From Cladobotryum mycophilum (lineage: Eukaryota > Ascomycota > Sordariomycetes > Hypocreales > Hypocreaceae): a stretch of 64,000 nt of DNA. Positions 1-12,647 of this stretch are shown here, one piece after another. The stretch spans positions 4,650,001-4,714,000 of the forward strand of contig CM071590.1 in NCBI GenBank assembly GCA_036429605.1, written 5' to 3'. Each line of letters begins with the position of its first letter. Position 1 is the first letter of the stretch. The translations under genes and the position numbers were made by a program. Under the pieces are notes generated by a model that saw only the letters and a list, made by a program, of their open reading frames with translations, was not told where the DNA came from and did no database searches.

Positions 1-485
1 TTCTTTGCTACTTTTTACTTGGCCATGTTATTGGCCTCGGTAGAATTTGTGTTCGGCTCTTTTGCCCGAGTTGTCTTGTTCTCAAATAATAGTCGTGGTT
101 GTTGATTGTGTGTTGTGATTTGTGGGATCGTTGCGTGTACGTGACTGTGTGTACGAGTGAGTTACTATGATGTCGAGTGTGATTAGTGGAAAGCGATCTT
201 AAGGCTTTAAGTACTCGCGGAAGATCTAGCTTTTTGAAAAAAAAACCTTATTTTTTAGTTTATTATTTATTATTATATTAAATGTATTATATAAAAAATA
301 TCAATAGATTTAAGTTTAATAAGATTAATTATTTAAACTAAGGTTTAAATAATATATTCTTAAGGTAGGACTATTATTAGAATTATTATTATTATATATT
401 ATTAGATTATTTAATAATAAATGTATTAAAATATAAGTAATAAATACTATATTTACTTTTTAACTATAAAATTAAAGATTATACT
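1..485 (+). repeat. Repeat family A, copy 1 (partial, cut by window edge)
   Basis: This copy aligns by eye to the part of copy A3 near 7,980-8,440. Shared landmarks are a TTGATTGTGTGTTGTGATTT-like stretch, CTTAAGGCTTTAAGTACT, AGATCTAGCTTT, a TTTAGTTTATTATTTATTATTA stretch, and CTTAAGGTAGGACTATTATT. The left half (about 1-230) keeps much more G and C than the right half and than the other copies, so the RIP-like damage changes sharply inside one repeat copy. Confidence 0.6.
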
Positions 486-2022
486 ATTAAATTGTACTAA
501 TTATAGAATTGTATAAATAAGTATCATCTGTTAATTCACATATAATATTAAATTATATATTAATATAAGTTATTTTACTATAGTATATTTAATTGAATAT
601 ATTAAATAAATACAAGACTTTTTATGTTTTCGTATATAAAAGAATAGTTTCTTTTAATATATATTATTTACAAATTAAGTATATAGCATTTATGCATATA
701 TATTATAATTCTTCTTTTACATATAAAATAATAACAGCTTTTATTTATATATGTTAAAGTATGCTTTTTTATATTTCTTTTATAATATTATTATATTATA
801 TGAATTTAATTTTAAAGTACTAAATATAAACATATTATTCTTTTTAGTATATTGTTATATATTCTAATTCATTATATAATATAAATAAACTAAAAGTAAT
901 TAAAGATCTATTATAATTAAACTTATTTAATGAATATTTATATTGTAGTTTGTTTTTGTTTTAAAGGATGAAAAACAGAATGTTAGTTATAATCTTGTTT
1001 AAGGTTAAACGACTCTTATACTGTATATGTTCTTTTAGTTCTTTTTTTTTTTTTTTTTAGTTTAGTATAAGTTTTAAAGCATTTTAATTTATAAACATTA
1101 TGTTATTATTATGGACGGCTCTAAAATTAATAAAAAGACTTTTACTTATAATCTAAATGCAAAAGAAAATAAGAAATTAAAAAGTAGAACCCATGTGGTA
1201 TTATAATAAGTCTTAAATATGTATATAAATTAAAGAAACAGGTATAACTATAACATTCTATAATTTTAAAGTATTTGAAATTCTGGTTTAAGAGAAAATA
1301 AACATATAATATATAATTTTATTATTTAAATATAAAAACTAATTATCTTTTTAGTAAAATCTAAAAGTATAAAAACTTATTTCTTATAATTGAATAAACT
1401 TTAATAAATCTAATATAATTTTAAAATATTCTTAATTATAAAATAATAATTCTTTTATTAATTAAAATATTAACTAGCTTTATTAAAACCAAAGTAAAAA
1501 CCCTAATTAAAAAGAAACATAAAATATAAAATTTTATAAAAAGTTAATAGTAAATATAATAGTAAGTGTATAATTATTAATAAACTTATAAAATAAAACT
1601 TACTTTTTACTATACTTTAAAATTATAAATATAAAACGATTTTTATATATTGTTTTATATATAATTATATTTTTTTATTAAAAAATTGTTTTTATATTTA
1701 AATTTTAATAAAAGTTAATTAAATAACTAAATATTAACTATAAACTTAACGTAATTTATTACATATAAACTCATAAATAAGCTAAATAAATTCATTAAAT
1801 TATTAAAAATATTTATATTATTATATTTAGTTTTGAATTTTATAATTAAATAATAAACATAACATCTAGTGCTTATGTTTTTAATATATTTATTATTAAA
1901 TAGTTTAATAAAATATTATAATAATAATAAAAATAATCCTGCTTTAAGGATATACTAATTATATAATAAAATTAATACTATAAGCTATTGGTTAACTCTA
2001 GACCTTAGTATACCTCTTAAAT

Positions 2023-2991
2023 AGAGTATTACTATTCGGGCCATAATATATTACTATTCGGGCTATATTTTCTAAAACCTTTTCACTTTTAACTTAGTGT
2101 AGTACTAGACTCTTAAACCCTAGTTATGGCAGGGCTTATATTCAACTATAATAATTATAATATATTTAATTACTATAGCTTAATTAAATACTTTATAATA
2201 ATTATAATAGTTACTATAACTATATATAATAATTATTTATATTAACTCTTTATAACGTAATCCACAAGCGAGCGGACCACACAAGCGAGCGGACCACCTT
2301 GTATAATTGCTTTTTATATTATATTTAACCCCCTGCTAAAACATTAAGCTTTTGATAAAAATTAATAAAATTTTATATATATATTTATTAATATATAATA
2401 TTAAAATAAAAACTTTTTTATATTTTATATAATTTTATTTAAAAAGTTATTATAAGTTTTTTATATAAGATATTTTATAATTTTAAATTTAAAATAACAT
2501 ATTAAATAAAATTATAAAAAGTTTAAGAAAAATACTATCTTATTATTATATAATAATCTATTTATATATATAATTTTATTAAATTTTATTAAAAACTGAT
2601 AGTTTTTACAAGGGGGTTAAAAACAGTGTTTTATATGTGTTTTATAGATGGTCCGCTCGCTTGTGTGGTCCGCTCGCTTGTGGATTACGTTATTAACTAA
2701 TTTAATTAGTTATTTATATTAACTAGATTTATCTTAGCTATTTTAATTAATTATTTTAATTACCTATTATAATTAATTAATACGCCTAAGTATTATAATT
2801 AGCTATCATTATTATAGTATATTTAATTAATTTATAATAATAAAATACACTATAATTATAGTACTTAAATATAAGCCTTACTGTAACTATAGCCTTGGTG
2901 CAGGAATTAAAGCAATAGTCAAAGCGCTAGGCTAATTTGAGTTAATTATAGCCCGAATAGGAATATATTATAGCCCGAATAGCAATACTCT
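2023..2991. mobile_element. Foldback/MITE-like element B, copy 1 (contains element C)
   Basis: The ends are inverted repeats: AGAGTATTACTATTCGGGCC at the left, and at the right the complement of AGAGTATTGCTATTCGGGCT. The CTATTCGGGC word is repeated a second time about 22 bp further in on both arms. The element is flanked by a direct TTAAAT on both sides (2017-2022 and 2992-2997), a good target-site duplication. After removing the nested element C and its TTA duplication, the length is about 526 bp, close to the 517 bp of copy B2. It is inserted in repeat A copy 2. There is no coding capacity, so any transposase would be supplied from elsewhere. Confidence 0.75.
2253..2692. mobile_element. 440-bp TIR element C (Harbinger-like MITE) nested in B1
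   Basis: Perfect 44-bp terminal inverted repeats occupy 2253-2296 and 2649-2692. Each begins TAACGTAATCC and contains two tandem copies of the 17-mer ACAAGCGAGCGGACCAC, at 2264-2280 and 2281-2297 in the left arm. The element is flanked by direct TTA on both sides. A three-base TTA/TWA target duplication is typical of the PIF/Harbinger superfamily, so that assignment is inferred. Weaker inverted similarity continues inward through a CCCCCT word into an AT-rich core. The arms keep many CpA sites unmutated although all surrounding DNA is RIP-damaged, which suggests a late insertion or escape from RIP because of short length. Confidence 0.8.
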
Positions 2992-4475
2992 TTAAATAAT
3001 AATTAAGTTATTAAACTATTATATTAAAAGTTTTAATTATATAATTAAAATTGAAATTTAAGTAATTAATCTAATTAAACCTAAACTTATTTATACTTTT
3101 TATATAATATATTTACTATAATAATAAATAATAAACTAAACTAAAAGATAAAGGTTTTAGAAAGCTAGATCTTCTACGAGTACTTAAGGCCTTAAGACCG
3201 CTTATAAATAAATAGATTCCTTTCTATACAGTTAATATTACATTTGCTTACTTATATATAAATCATAATATATGATTAATAACCATAACTCTTATTTAAG
3301 CTATTAGAATTATAAATACTAATTAAAAAGTATTTTATCCTTATTATCTTAGTAGTTAAGTAAGTAACTAAAGTACCTAATTAATCTAAATTGAGCTACT
3401 GACTGTATAATAAAATGACTTAAATAAAAGAATTAAATGTAAATTTTATTAGGGCTAAAAATAAAGCTAAGCAAAAAGTAATAACAATTAGCTAAAAAAA
3501 GTTTTTAAATAATATAAATTATATTATAAATAAAAAAAAGGCTTAAGTTTAGTTATAACACTTTAAAAAGAATTAAATAATATTTTAAAAGAAAGGTAAT
3601 TACATTTTAAATAGCAAAAGGTAATAATATATATAATTATTGAATTAATACCTTAATTATATAATTAAATAATAGGTATTTTATTAGAATATATAAAAAC
3701 TAGATTATAATAAGATAAGGCTAAACCTATTTATTATCATTAACTAATATAATGAAAGGAGTCATAAAGACCTGTCCCTTAAGGGTGGATATTATTGTAT
3801 TAATTTTAAATTAATTAATTAAATAAAACTATTGTTATTAATATAAATTAGATATAAAACCAATACATTAAAATTAATAGATTTAAACTTTATATATACT
3901 AACTTTAATTATAACCTAAAAATATGTAAAATACTTAAAAAATAAAATAATTATAAATAAAACTATAATTAAAATAAATAAAATAAAAAACCTATACTAA
4001 GCAATAAAACTATAACTTATATTAATCCATAAATATATATATATGAAAATAAATTAAAAAACAATACTAAAGAAAACATTTATAATCCTATAAAAATACT
4101 TTTAATTAAAAGAATTATAAAATTAAATTAACTTTAGCTATATATTATAAAAACAATAAATACTAATATCTAATAAAATAAAAATATTATACAAAAACAA
4201 AACAAAAACACTTAAAAGCCTATTAAACCTTAACTTACTCTTAGATAATTTTATAATAATTCTACTAAAATCTAGGCTTAAAGGATTAATAAAAAACAAT
4301 TACTAATTACGTCTAACTAATAAATTAACCATAGCATTAACTAAAAAAAAACACTAAAAATAAACTCTATCTTATAATATTATTTCTTTTTTCAACTTAT
4401 TAAAAGTATTTGCTTTATATATAACTATACTATTTTAATATATAATAACTTTTTTTATTTATTAATTTTCTATAA

Positions 4476-5010
4476 TGTAACTATTACAATAATAAAATCC
4501 TATTTTATAATAATATATTTTTATTTACTAATAATATAAAAAAAAAAAAACTAATTAAGATAATAAATGTTATAAGATTTCAAACATTTATTTTCTTTTA
4601 AATAGAATTAATTATTTTTATTACTTATTTTAATATTATAAAACATAAAAAAACAAAACTATAATAAAACCCTAGACAGTATAACTAATTATAATTAGCT
4701 TAAATAAAATCAATTTAAATATACTTAATAACTTAAACAAAATTAACTTTATTATAACTATTAAATCATCAATTTATTCCTATTAAAATAAAACTATATA
4801 TTTATTTAACTTATAATAGAAATAATTACTATATATCCTAGTTTATTTTTTTATATATTTAATTAGTTACTAATATAATTATTTACTATTAATATTCTAA
4901 TATTTAAATTATAATATATTAAAACCTATTACTTACCCTTGCCCTAATCCATTGCTAATATTAAACTACAATCTAGGTTATTCTTATTAAGAAACACCCG
5001 GAACATTGCA
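4476..5010 (-). repeat. Degenerate Ty3/Gypsy-like LTR, inverted copy
   Basis: On the minus strand this segment begins TGCAATGTTCCGGGTGTTTC and ends GTAATAGTTACA. It matches the LTR at 7245-7723 over its whole length, with shared blocks such as ATAACCTAGATTGTAGTT, ATTAGCAATGGATTAGGGC and CTATACTGTCTAGGGTTTT. Differences are largely C-to-T/G-to-A, so this copy is the more heavily RIPped. I could not find a matching direct duplication at its borders (TATAA left, TTAAG right) nor a partner LTR in the same orientation. It may therefore be one end of a decayed element or a solo LTR with damaged flanks. Confidence 0.65.
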
Positions 5011-6888
5011 TTAAGGTATTTAGTATAAAAGATAGGTCTAGAATAGGCTAGTTCTTTAATATTTTAATTGCTTTTTTTAATAATAAATTAAATAATAAAA
5101 ATCTTTTTTAATAGAATTAAAATTGGGTATACTATTAGTTATTGTTTTTTTTTAGTAAACTAAGGCTAATATAGCCTAGTCTTTAGTATTATAAATAAAC
5201 TAATTTTAATAGTGTATTTAGGTTTCTAGGCTCTGAATTTATTAGGAAATTAAGGGTTTTAAGACTTTTTTATTTAAAAGCTTTAGGTTTTTAAGATTAG
5301 CTTTTTCTTAATAAGGGCTATTTGAATTTCCTAATTAAGAAATTCCTGTTATTTTTTAGCCTCTGATTGGCTAAGAGCCGGGATTCTAACCTTTACAAAG
5401 TTATGAGCTATAGGGGCTAGGTTTAAAAAAACAAAGGTTTTCTTTTCCCTTTTAAGGTTAAAAAAAACTATATTTCTAGAAATTAAATAATATAATTATA
5501 TTACTTTTGTTTATTTTTGGTATATTAATGCTAATATAGTCTTTTGTTTTATACTATTTTAGTTTAGTAAATAAATTAGTATTAAATTTCAGGTAATATA
5601 GGGTATTTTAGAGTTTTATTTTGTATAGGTATTAAGTTATTATACTAGGATTTAAAACTAATTATACTTATTTTTAAACAGAAAATAGGCCTATTATTGA
5701 TTTTAATTATACTTAATTTATTATTAAAGGTATAGTTTAAAATTTAATTTTTAGTTAATTATATATATAAAAAAATCTTGTATTATACAATAGGTTTTTT
5801 TTTTAAAAAAAAGGAATATTAGCTTTAGTTTTATTAGGCTTAGATTGGTTTATATAAGCTAGAAATGTTTTAATATTTAAAGAGTCTAATAAACTAGAAT
5901 TATTAGTTTCTGTAATATTAGTTAAATTAAAGGTTAAGTAAGAAAAAAAGGTTTCTTTTGTTTCTGATTTTAAGTTTTTTTTTACTATTTTTGTTCTTTT
6001 TATTTCGTTTATTTCTTTTACTTCCTTTATTATTATTTTTAAAAGAATGAAATAAACATTTTAATTTAATACCTTTATAGCTAGCTTAATAACCTAATAT
6101 AACTGGATTTTTAGTTTCTTTTAAATTATTAATTATAAAGAATTAAAAGTTAATTTGTTTTTTTAGTTTATTTTATAACAAATAGACTTTTAAAAGTCTC
6201 ATAGATTTATTTTATTTAATTAAAAAGGGTTTTTTTAACTATTATAAGCTATTAGTTAATTTAGTCTTTAATATTTATATTAACATTTACTATTAATAGT
6301 CTAGTTAATAGACTATTAAAATAAATATTAAACTTAAATAAAATATTTTTATAATTTAAATAAAAAAGTATATAGAATTTTTTATACAAAGACTTTTCTC
6401 ATAGTTTAATAAAATAAGGGTTTATTGTTTTAATATAAAATAAGTTTTTTTAAGCTATTTAATTAAACTATTAAAACTACTAAAATAATTATTATATTAT
6501 GTTTAATTAATATTAGTAATAAGATTTAAATTAAATTAATTAAATTATTAATAATATTAGAGTTTATAATAAAATATTATATTCTATTACTATTAGTTAA
6601 ATAAATAAAATATATTTTTATTTATTATAATTCTTTTTAGTTTTATTAGTTTATAGGATTTTAGAAATTTGTAAATCTTTTTTAAAGTTTTTTTTAATAA
6701 AACCTTTATTTAAAAGGGTGTTTTTTAATATAATTAGTAAATTAAGAATTACTAGGGTGTTTATTAAATTAGATTATTTATTAATAATAATAGGTTTAGT
6801 CATTAAATTAATAATTAGATTTAAGCTAATATTATTAAGTAATTTAGTAGACTAATTAATAATTATTTTTACTTTTAAAATATTATTT

Positions 6889-8440
6889 TCCCTCTTAGGG
6901 GACGGGTCTTTGTGACTTGTTTAATTATATCAGTTAAGTATAATAAATAAGTTTAGCCTTATCTTATTAAGATCTAGATCTTATATATTTTAATAAAATA
7001 CCTATTATTTAATTATATAATTAAAACATTAACTAAGTAATTATATATATTATTATTTTTAATTATTTAAAACTTAATTATTTTTATTTTTATAAATCTT
7101 TATTTAAATTATCCAATTTCTTTTAAACTTCATAATTAAACTTAAGCTTTTTCTTTTTATCTTATTTCTTATTTATAATATAATTTAAATTACCTAAAAA
7201 ATTAATCTTTTTTTAATTCTAACTATTCTCTCCTATTTCTTATTTGTGACGTTCCGGGCGTTTCCTAACAAGGATAACCTAGATTGTGGTTAATATTAGC
7301 AATAGATCAGGGCAATATTTAAGTAAATAAGATAAAATATTACAGTTCTAGTATTAAGTACTAATAATAAATAATATTATTAACGACTAACTAGATATAT
7401 AAGAAAAAAATATAAACTAGTATATATAGTAATTAGGTTTATTATAATCTAAATAAATGTAAGGTTTTATTCTAATAGGAATAAACTAATAATCTAGTAA
7501 TTATAATAGATCGAGTCGATCCTGTTCAAGCTATTATGTATACTTGAATTGATCTTGTTTAAGCCATTAAATATACTTAAGTTAATCTCGTTTAAGCTGA
7601 TTATGATTAGCTATATTATCTGGGGTTTTACTGTAGTTATATTCTAGTCAATAGCTTGTACAAGTATTATTAAAAATAGGTCCAGTTTTATGAATGATAT
7701 AAGTGCAGGGTCGGGTCGTTACATTATTTAATCTTATTCTTAATCTTAACAGAATTTACATTTAGCTTTTTTACCTAAGTCATCCTATTATATATAATAC
7801 AATCAGCAACTCGATTTAGGTCAGCCAGGTACTTTAGTTACCTACTTAGCTACTAAGAGTAAGTATCAATTTATTTTATATTTCCCTGTTCATGTCAAGC
7901 AATTAATACATTAGGTTCATAAAATAATAAGGATAAAATACTTTTTAATTAGTATTTACGACTCTAATAGCTTAGATAAGAGTTATAGTTATTGATTGTA
8001 TATTGTGATTTATATATAAACAACTGTAATATTAAGTATAAAAGAAAAGAATCTATTTATTTATAACTAATCTTAAGGCCTTAAATACTTATAGAAAATC
8101 TAGCTTTCTAAAAACCTTTATTTTTTAATTTATTATTTATTATTATAATAAATATATTATATAAAAAGTATAAATAGGTTTAGATTTAGTTAAATTAACT
8201 ATTTAAACTTGAATCTTAATAATATAATTAAAGCTTTTAATATAATAAGACACACTAAGGTCTAGAGTTAGCTAATAGCTTATAGTATTAATTTTATTTT
8301 ATAACCAGTGTATCCTCAAGGCGGGATTATTCTTATTATCGTTACTATATCTTATTAAATAATCTAATAATAAATATACTAAAAACACAAGCACTAGATG
8401 CTATATCCACGATTTAATTATAACATTAAAAACTATAAAA
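6889..8440 (+). mobile_element. Repeat family A, copy 3 (split by a solo LTR)
   Basis: The copy starts CCCTCTTAGGGGACGGGTCT and runs to the AAGCACTAGATGCTATATCC landmark at about 8,400. It is the best preserved family member and serves as the reference for the others. An LTR at 7245-7723 interrupts it with a TTATT duplication, so the uninterrupted unit is roughly 1.07 kb. The family may be an LTR or a short non-autonomous retroelement; terminal dinucleotides are unclear because of RIP. Confidence 0.6.
7245..7723 (+). mobile_element. Solo LTR, Ty3/Gypsy-like, with 5-bp target duplication
   Basis: The 479-bp segment starts TGTGACGTTCCGGGCG and ends GGGTCGGGTCGTTACA, i.e. it has the TG..CA termini of LTRs. 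It is flanked by direct TTATT on both sides (7240-7244 and 7724-7728), a 5-bp duplication typical of Ty3/Gypsy and Copia integration. No internal region follows, so it is a solo LTR left by recombination between two LTRs. It interrupts repeat A copy 3; the sequences on either side join in the order seen in the inverted copy A2. Confidence 0.8.
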
Positions 8441-9788
8441 TATTATTTAAATAGATTTTATTTTTATAATAATAAACTAAAATTAGGTTTAATATATTTT
8501 CTAAGTATAGGATAAGAACTTATTATTATTTTTAGGTTTATTATTATTATTTTCTTTAATTAAAAAGATCTTAAATTAGTTTATAGTTTTTTTTTTAGTT
8601 TTAGTATTCTATAAATTGCTTGGCTAGGAAATTTACTTAATAAATTATAGGTTTATAATCTACTAAAAAGAAAGTTATCTTTTAGGTATAAAATTCCTTA
8701 TACTAATAAGTAATACGCCTAGTAATAGCTTATATAAGTGATTTAGTTTAATTTAAAAGACTGAATTGGTTTTTTAAAAAGCTTAAAAGAGAATAAGTAT
8801 TTTAATAAGTTAATTCTTAATAAGGTTAGGCGTATAGAATTAGTTAATTACTAAGGCTATAAAATAGATTAAGATAAGATATTATATTTAATTTATGAAT
8901 TAACTAAAAAATAGGAATTTATATATTATATATAGGTAAAATAAGTAAGGTATAGAAAGTAAAAGAAAAGGCTAGAATGGCTTATAGAATAATAAAAATA
9001 CTAGTATTATTATCTATTATTAGAACCTGCTAGAATAGGCTAGAATAGCCTGGAAACTAATAAAAATAATAGTCTTATTATTTCTTATTGTTAAGACCTA
9101 ATCAATAGGGCATTGACTAGTTTATTTTAATAATAATTAAGGCCAAAAGAAAACTATTAAGTATTAAAAGTAATAGTCTAGTAGGCTTTTAATAAAGCTA
9201 ACTTTTAAAGGATTAAGTTAATAAAAAAGCCTAGATTAATAAAAAAGATAAAGTAAGATTAATTATATTAGTAATTTAATATGACTTTTATTATTGTATA
9301 ATACTAATATAAAGGTTATAACATTTAATAAACTAAAAAGAAAATATTTAAATAAAATTATGTTTTAAAAAAAACAATAAAAAGTATTTAAATATATATT
9401 TTAGTGTTATTGTTAATGTAATAAAAAAGGCTTTTTTATTAATAAAGCTTAAAATAAATAAAAATAAATGAATTAAATAAGAAACTAAAACTAATTATAA
9501 AAGCTGAATAAAACATTTTAAATAGTATAATATAATTAACTATATACTATTAAATATATAATAAAACGGTTTAATAAGAATAAAAAATAATAGATAATAA
9601 ACTTTATTAAGGTTAAGATAATAAAATTAATTAATAATAATATAAAATTATTATTTTAATCCTAAAGATATTATTGTTTATTAAAGAATATAAAACTAAA
9701 TACTTAATTATAGTTATATAAGAAGATAAAATCTTAGTATATAACTATTAAGTCTTATAATTATTTTTTAATACTTATAAGGTTTAAT

Positions 9789-11000
9789 ATCCCCCTCAGG
9801 GGACAAGTCTTTATAACTTGTTTAATTATATTATTTAATTATAATACATAGGTTTAGTTTTAGAGTATTGCTATTCGGGCTATAACGTATTGCTAATCTG
9901 GCCGTAACTAGCTTTAATTGGAGTAGCGTTATAGCTAGTGATTTAGCTCCGGCCCCTAGACCCCAGTTACAGCGGGCTTGCATTTGACCACTATATTTAT
10001 AGCGCATTTAATCGCTATAGGCTAATTAAATACTCTATAACAGCAACCATCGCCACTATAATTATATAATTATATACAACAGCTAACTACAGCGCAAATA
10101 GCTTATTTAAATAGGTCATTTAAATAGCTGGTTAAAATAGCAGATTGATTAAAATAGCTCATTGATTGAAATAGCTAATCGATTGAAATAGCTATTATAT
10201 AGTTATAGTGGCTATGGTTGCTTTTATAGGTCATTCAATTAGCCTATAGCAATGAAACGTGCTGTAAACATAGTGGTTAAATGCGAGCCCCGCTGCAACT
10301 GGGGATCAAGAGCTTCGTATGTTACGCTAGGCTAAAACGGAAAAGGTTTATAAAATATAGCACGATTAGCAATACTCTGTATAAAAATTGTATAAGAAGG
10401 TGTAATAAAAAAATAAAATGAAAATATGTTTATAATATTTACTTATTAAAAAGAAAAAAGGAAGAAAATAAAGCATATGAAAATTACTAAATATAAGTTA
10501 AAAAAGAAGTTATAAATAAAATAAATCTTTTTAAAAAATTAGTTTTTATAACTTGTTTAATTATATTAATTAATTATAATAAATAAATTTAATGTTATTT
10601 TATTAAGATTTTAATCTTATGTATTTTAATAAAATATTTATTAATTAATTATATAACTAAAATCTTAATTGTATAATTATATATATATATTATTACTTTT
10701 AATTATTTAAACTTAAATTATAGTTTTTATATATACTAATCTTTTTTAAATTTTATAATTAAGCTTAAGTTCTTCTAATAATATAATTGAAATTTTTAAT
10801 ATAATAAAAACTCTAAAATATATATTAAGGTTTAGAATTAGTTAATAGTTTATGGTATTGATCTTGTTTTGTAGCTAATATATTCTTAAAGTAGGATTGT
10901 TTTGATTGTTGGTATTATGTTTTATTGGGTAATCTAATGATACATATACTAAAGATACAAGCGCTAGATATTATATTCGTTGTTTGACTATAGACTTAGG
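9789..11000 (+). repeat. Repeat family A, two truncated plus-strand copies
   Basis: A first start signature lies at 9,789 (CCCCCTCAGGGGACAAGTCT) and continues only about 70 bp before element B2 interrupts it. A second, more mutated start lies at about 10,525 (AGTTTTTATAACTTGTTTAA). It runs through TTTAATAAAATATTTATTAA and then jumps, by an apparent internal deletion near 10,780, to the family's 3' part (TATTAAGGTTTAGAATTAGT to AAGCGCTAGATATTATATTC near 10,975). The region has no coding capacity. Confidence 0.5.
9862..10378. mobile_element. Foldback/MITE-like element B, copy 2
   Basis: Long imperfect inverted arms of roughly 200 bp (about 9,862-10,075 and 10,185-10,378) flank a short core. 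The arms begin AGAGTATTGCTATTCGGGCT and, on the other strand from the right end, AGAGTATTGCTAATCGTGCT. They share inner blocks such as CCCCAGTTRCAGCGGG, GCTATAGGCTAATT and CAACCAT. The core carries four imperfect repeats of the word TTGAAATAGCT or TTAAAATAGC. This copy is far richer in G+C than B1 and so less RIPped. No clear direct duplication is visible at its borders. Confidence 0.7.
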
Positions 11001-11629
11001 AAAGATTTATATAGATAAAAGAATAGCAAAAGAAAGCCTTAGGTCAAAAGCATTAATTCATAAGGTAATACTAAACAGAGATATAGAATAACTTAAAATA
11101 ATTATAAGTAACATAGCAAGGTATAATATTATACTAGTATATTAGGGTAATATATTGAAAAAGAAAAAGAATTATAATAAAGAAAACTTAATGTATATAC
11201 TGTATATATATATATAATATTATTTTATTGCTTTTTTATTATACGCTGTTTATTTTATAATCAGTTGCTTTTAGTAAGTTTAAGTCTTGAAAATAGAGTA
11301 ACCTATTGTATATTTACCTAACTAAAGAAACCTTATTATATATTAAAAATTAAATTAAAAATTAAAATTATTATTAAAGATGTTTATTTTTTCTACAATT
11401 ATTACAGTTAAATAATAAATAAGTTAAATTATGTGTTTATTTAATTGTTTATAACTTTATAATTAACTATTAAATGAAAAGACTAATTCTATTAATAGAG
11501 TATAAATATTTTAATTATAGAAAAAAATAGTTTTAAATTTAATTTATTAATTTTTTTTAATAATAATATAAAGAAAGTATAATTAAAATTATTATAATTA
11601 TTTACATATATATAATAATCCTATGAAAA

Positions 11630-12108
11630 ACATATCATTAATAACCACAACATCTCAGTAGCCAATTAAACAACTAAAGCACCTAAACCCAAATCGAGTT
11701 GCTAACTGTACTTAGAAATGCAAATTCTATTAAAACTAAAAACAAGGCTAAATAGAAAATCGTAAGAGATAGCTAGGATTAAAAAGAAATTAATTGTGTA
11801 AGTAATTTAAATTATATTATCAATAAAAAATAATATAAGAAAAAAACCTATACTTAGTTATAAAGTCTAAAAAGTTAAATAATTTAAATAAAATAAATTA
11901 AAATAATTAAAGTTTAAATAATTTAAAATAATAATAATATATATAATTATTTAATTAATATTTTAATTATATTACTAAATAATATATATTTTTATTAAAA
12001 TATATAAAATCTAGATTTTAATATAATAAAATTAACTTTATTTAGTATAGTTAATTAATATAATTAAATAAGTTGTAAAAACTTATTCTTTAAAAGGGTT
12101 TAAAATTA
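11630..12108 (-). repeat. Repeat family A, inverted partial copy
   Basis: On the minus strand the copy starts near 12,108 with CCCTTTTAAAGAATAAGTTT and runs to AGCAACTCGATTTGGGTTTA and GTTTAATTGGCTACTGAGAT at about 11,650. These match the same landmarks in copy A3 on either side of the LTR insertion. It therefore gives an uninterrupted (empty-site) version of the region where the solo LTR sits in A3. Confidence 0.5.
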
Positions 12109-12647
12109 TTATAAATATTTAAATAAATAAATAAAAATACAAAAGTTATAATAAATTAAAAATTAAAAATTAAAATTTTTTTATCTAATAAAATAAAATA
12201 AAATAATTAATAGAATAGTATAAATAAACATATAAAAATATATTTAAAAATATATAATATATTAGTAAAAGAACATTAAAAGAATACTCTTAAAGAATAA
12301 GTCTTTATAACTCATTTAATTATATTAATTAAGTATAATAAACAAATTTAGTTTTATTTTATGTTTTATTTATACTATAACTTAAATTATAGTTTTTTTC
12401 TTTGAATATAATCAATAATTTAATTTAATTTAATTAAGTACTTTAATTAGTTATTTAACTATTAAAATATTATAGTTATTAATTATATAATTTTATAAGA
12501 TTATTGTATGTATATAATTTTATATATAAATAATTATAATATTATATATAATTATAATATTTAAAAAGAATAAATTATATATATAAAAACTTAACAAAAA
12601 ACTAGACTTTAAATAACTAACAAGAATAATATATATAATTATTTAGC

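Larger units (their letters stand above)
1860..3787 (-). mobile_element. Repeat family A, copy 2, interrupted by elements B1 and C
   Basis: Read on the minus strand, this copy starts at about 3,787 with the family hallmark (a CCCTTAAGGGACAGGTCTTT-like start followed by ATGACTC). It continues through the ATTTACATTTAATTC and CTTAAGGCCTTAAGTACT landmarks (about 3,185) and resumes beyond the B insertion at ACTAAGGTCTAGAGTTAACC (about 2,000). It ends near the AGCACTAGATGTTATG landmark at about 1,865. The family could be a long LTR or a non-autonomous retroelement; I see no coding capacity. The same order of landmarks is found in copy A3 on the plus strand, so the two copies lie in inverted orientation. 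Confidence 0.6.

Noticed and set aside
3780..4470. Possible decayed reverse transcriptase frame
   Set aside because: A KLIDLN-like reading near 3,870 recalls reverse transcriptase motif KLDL, but stops interrupt it and nothing else lines up well enough.
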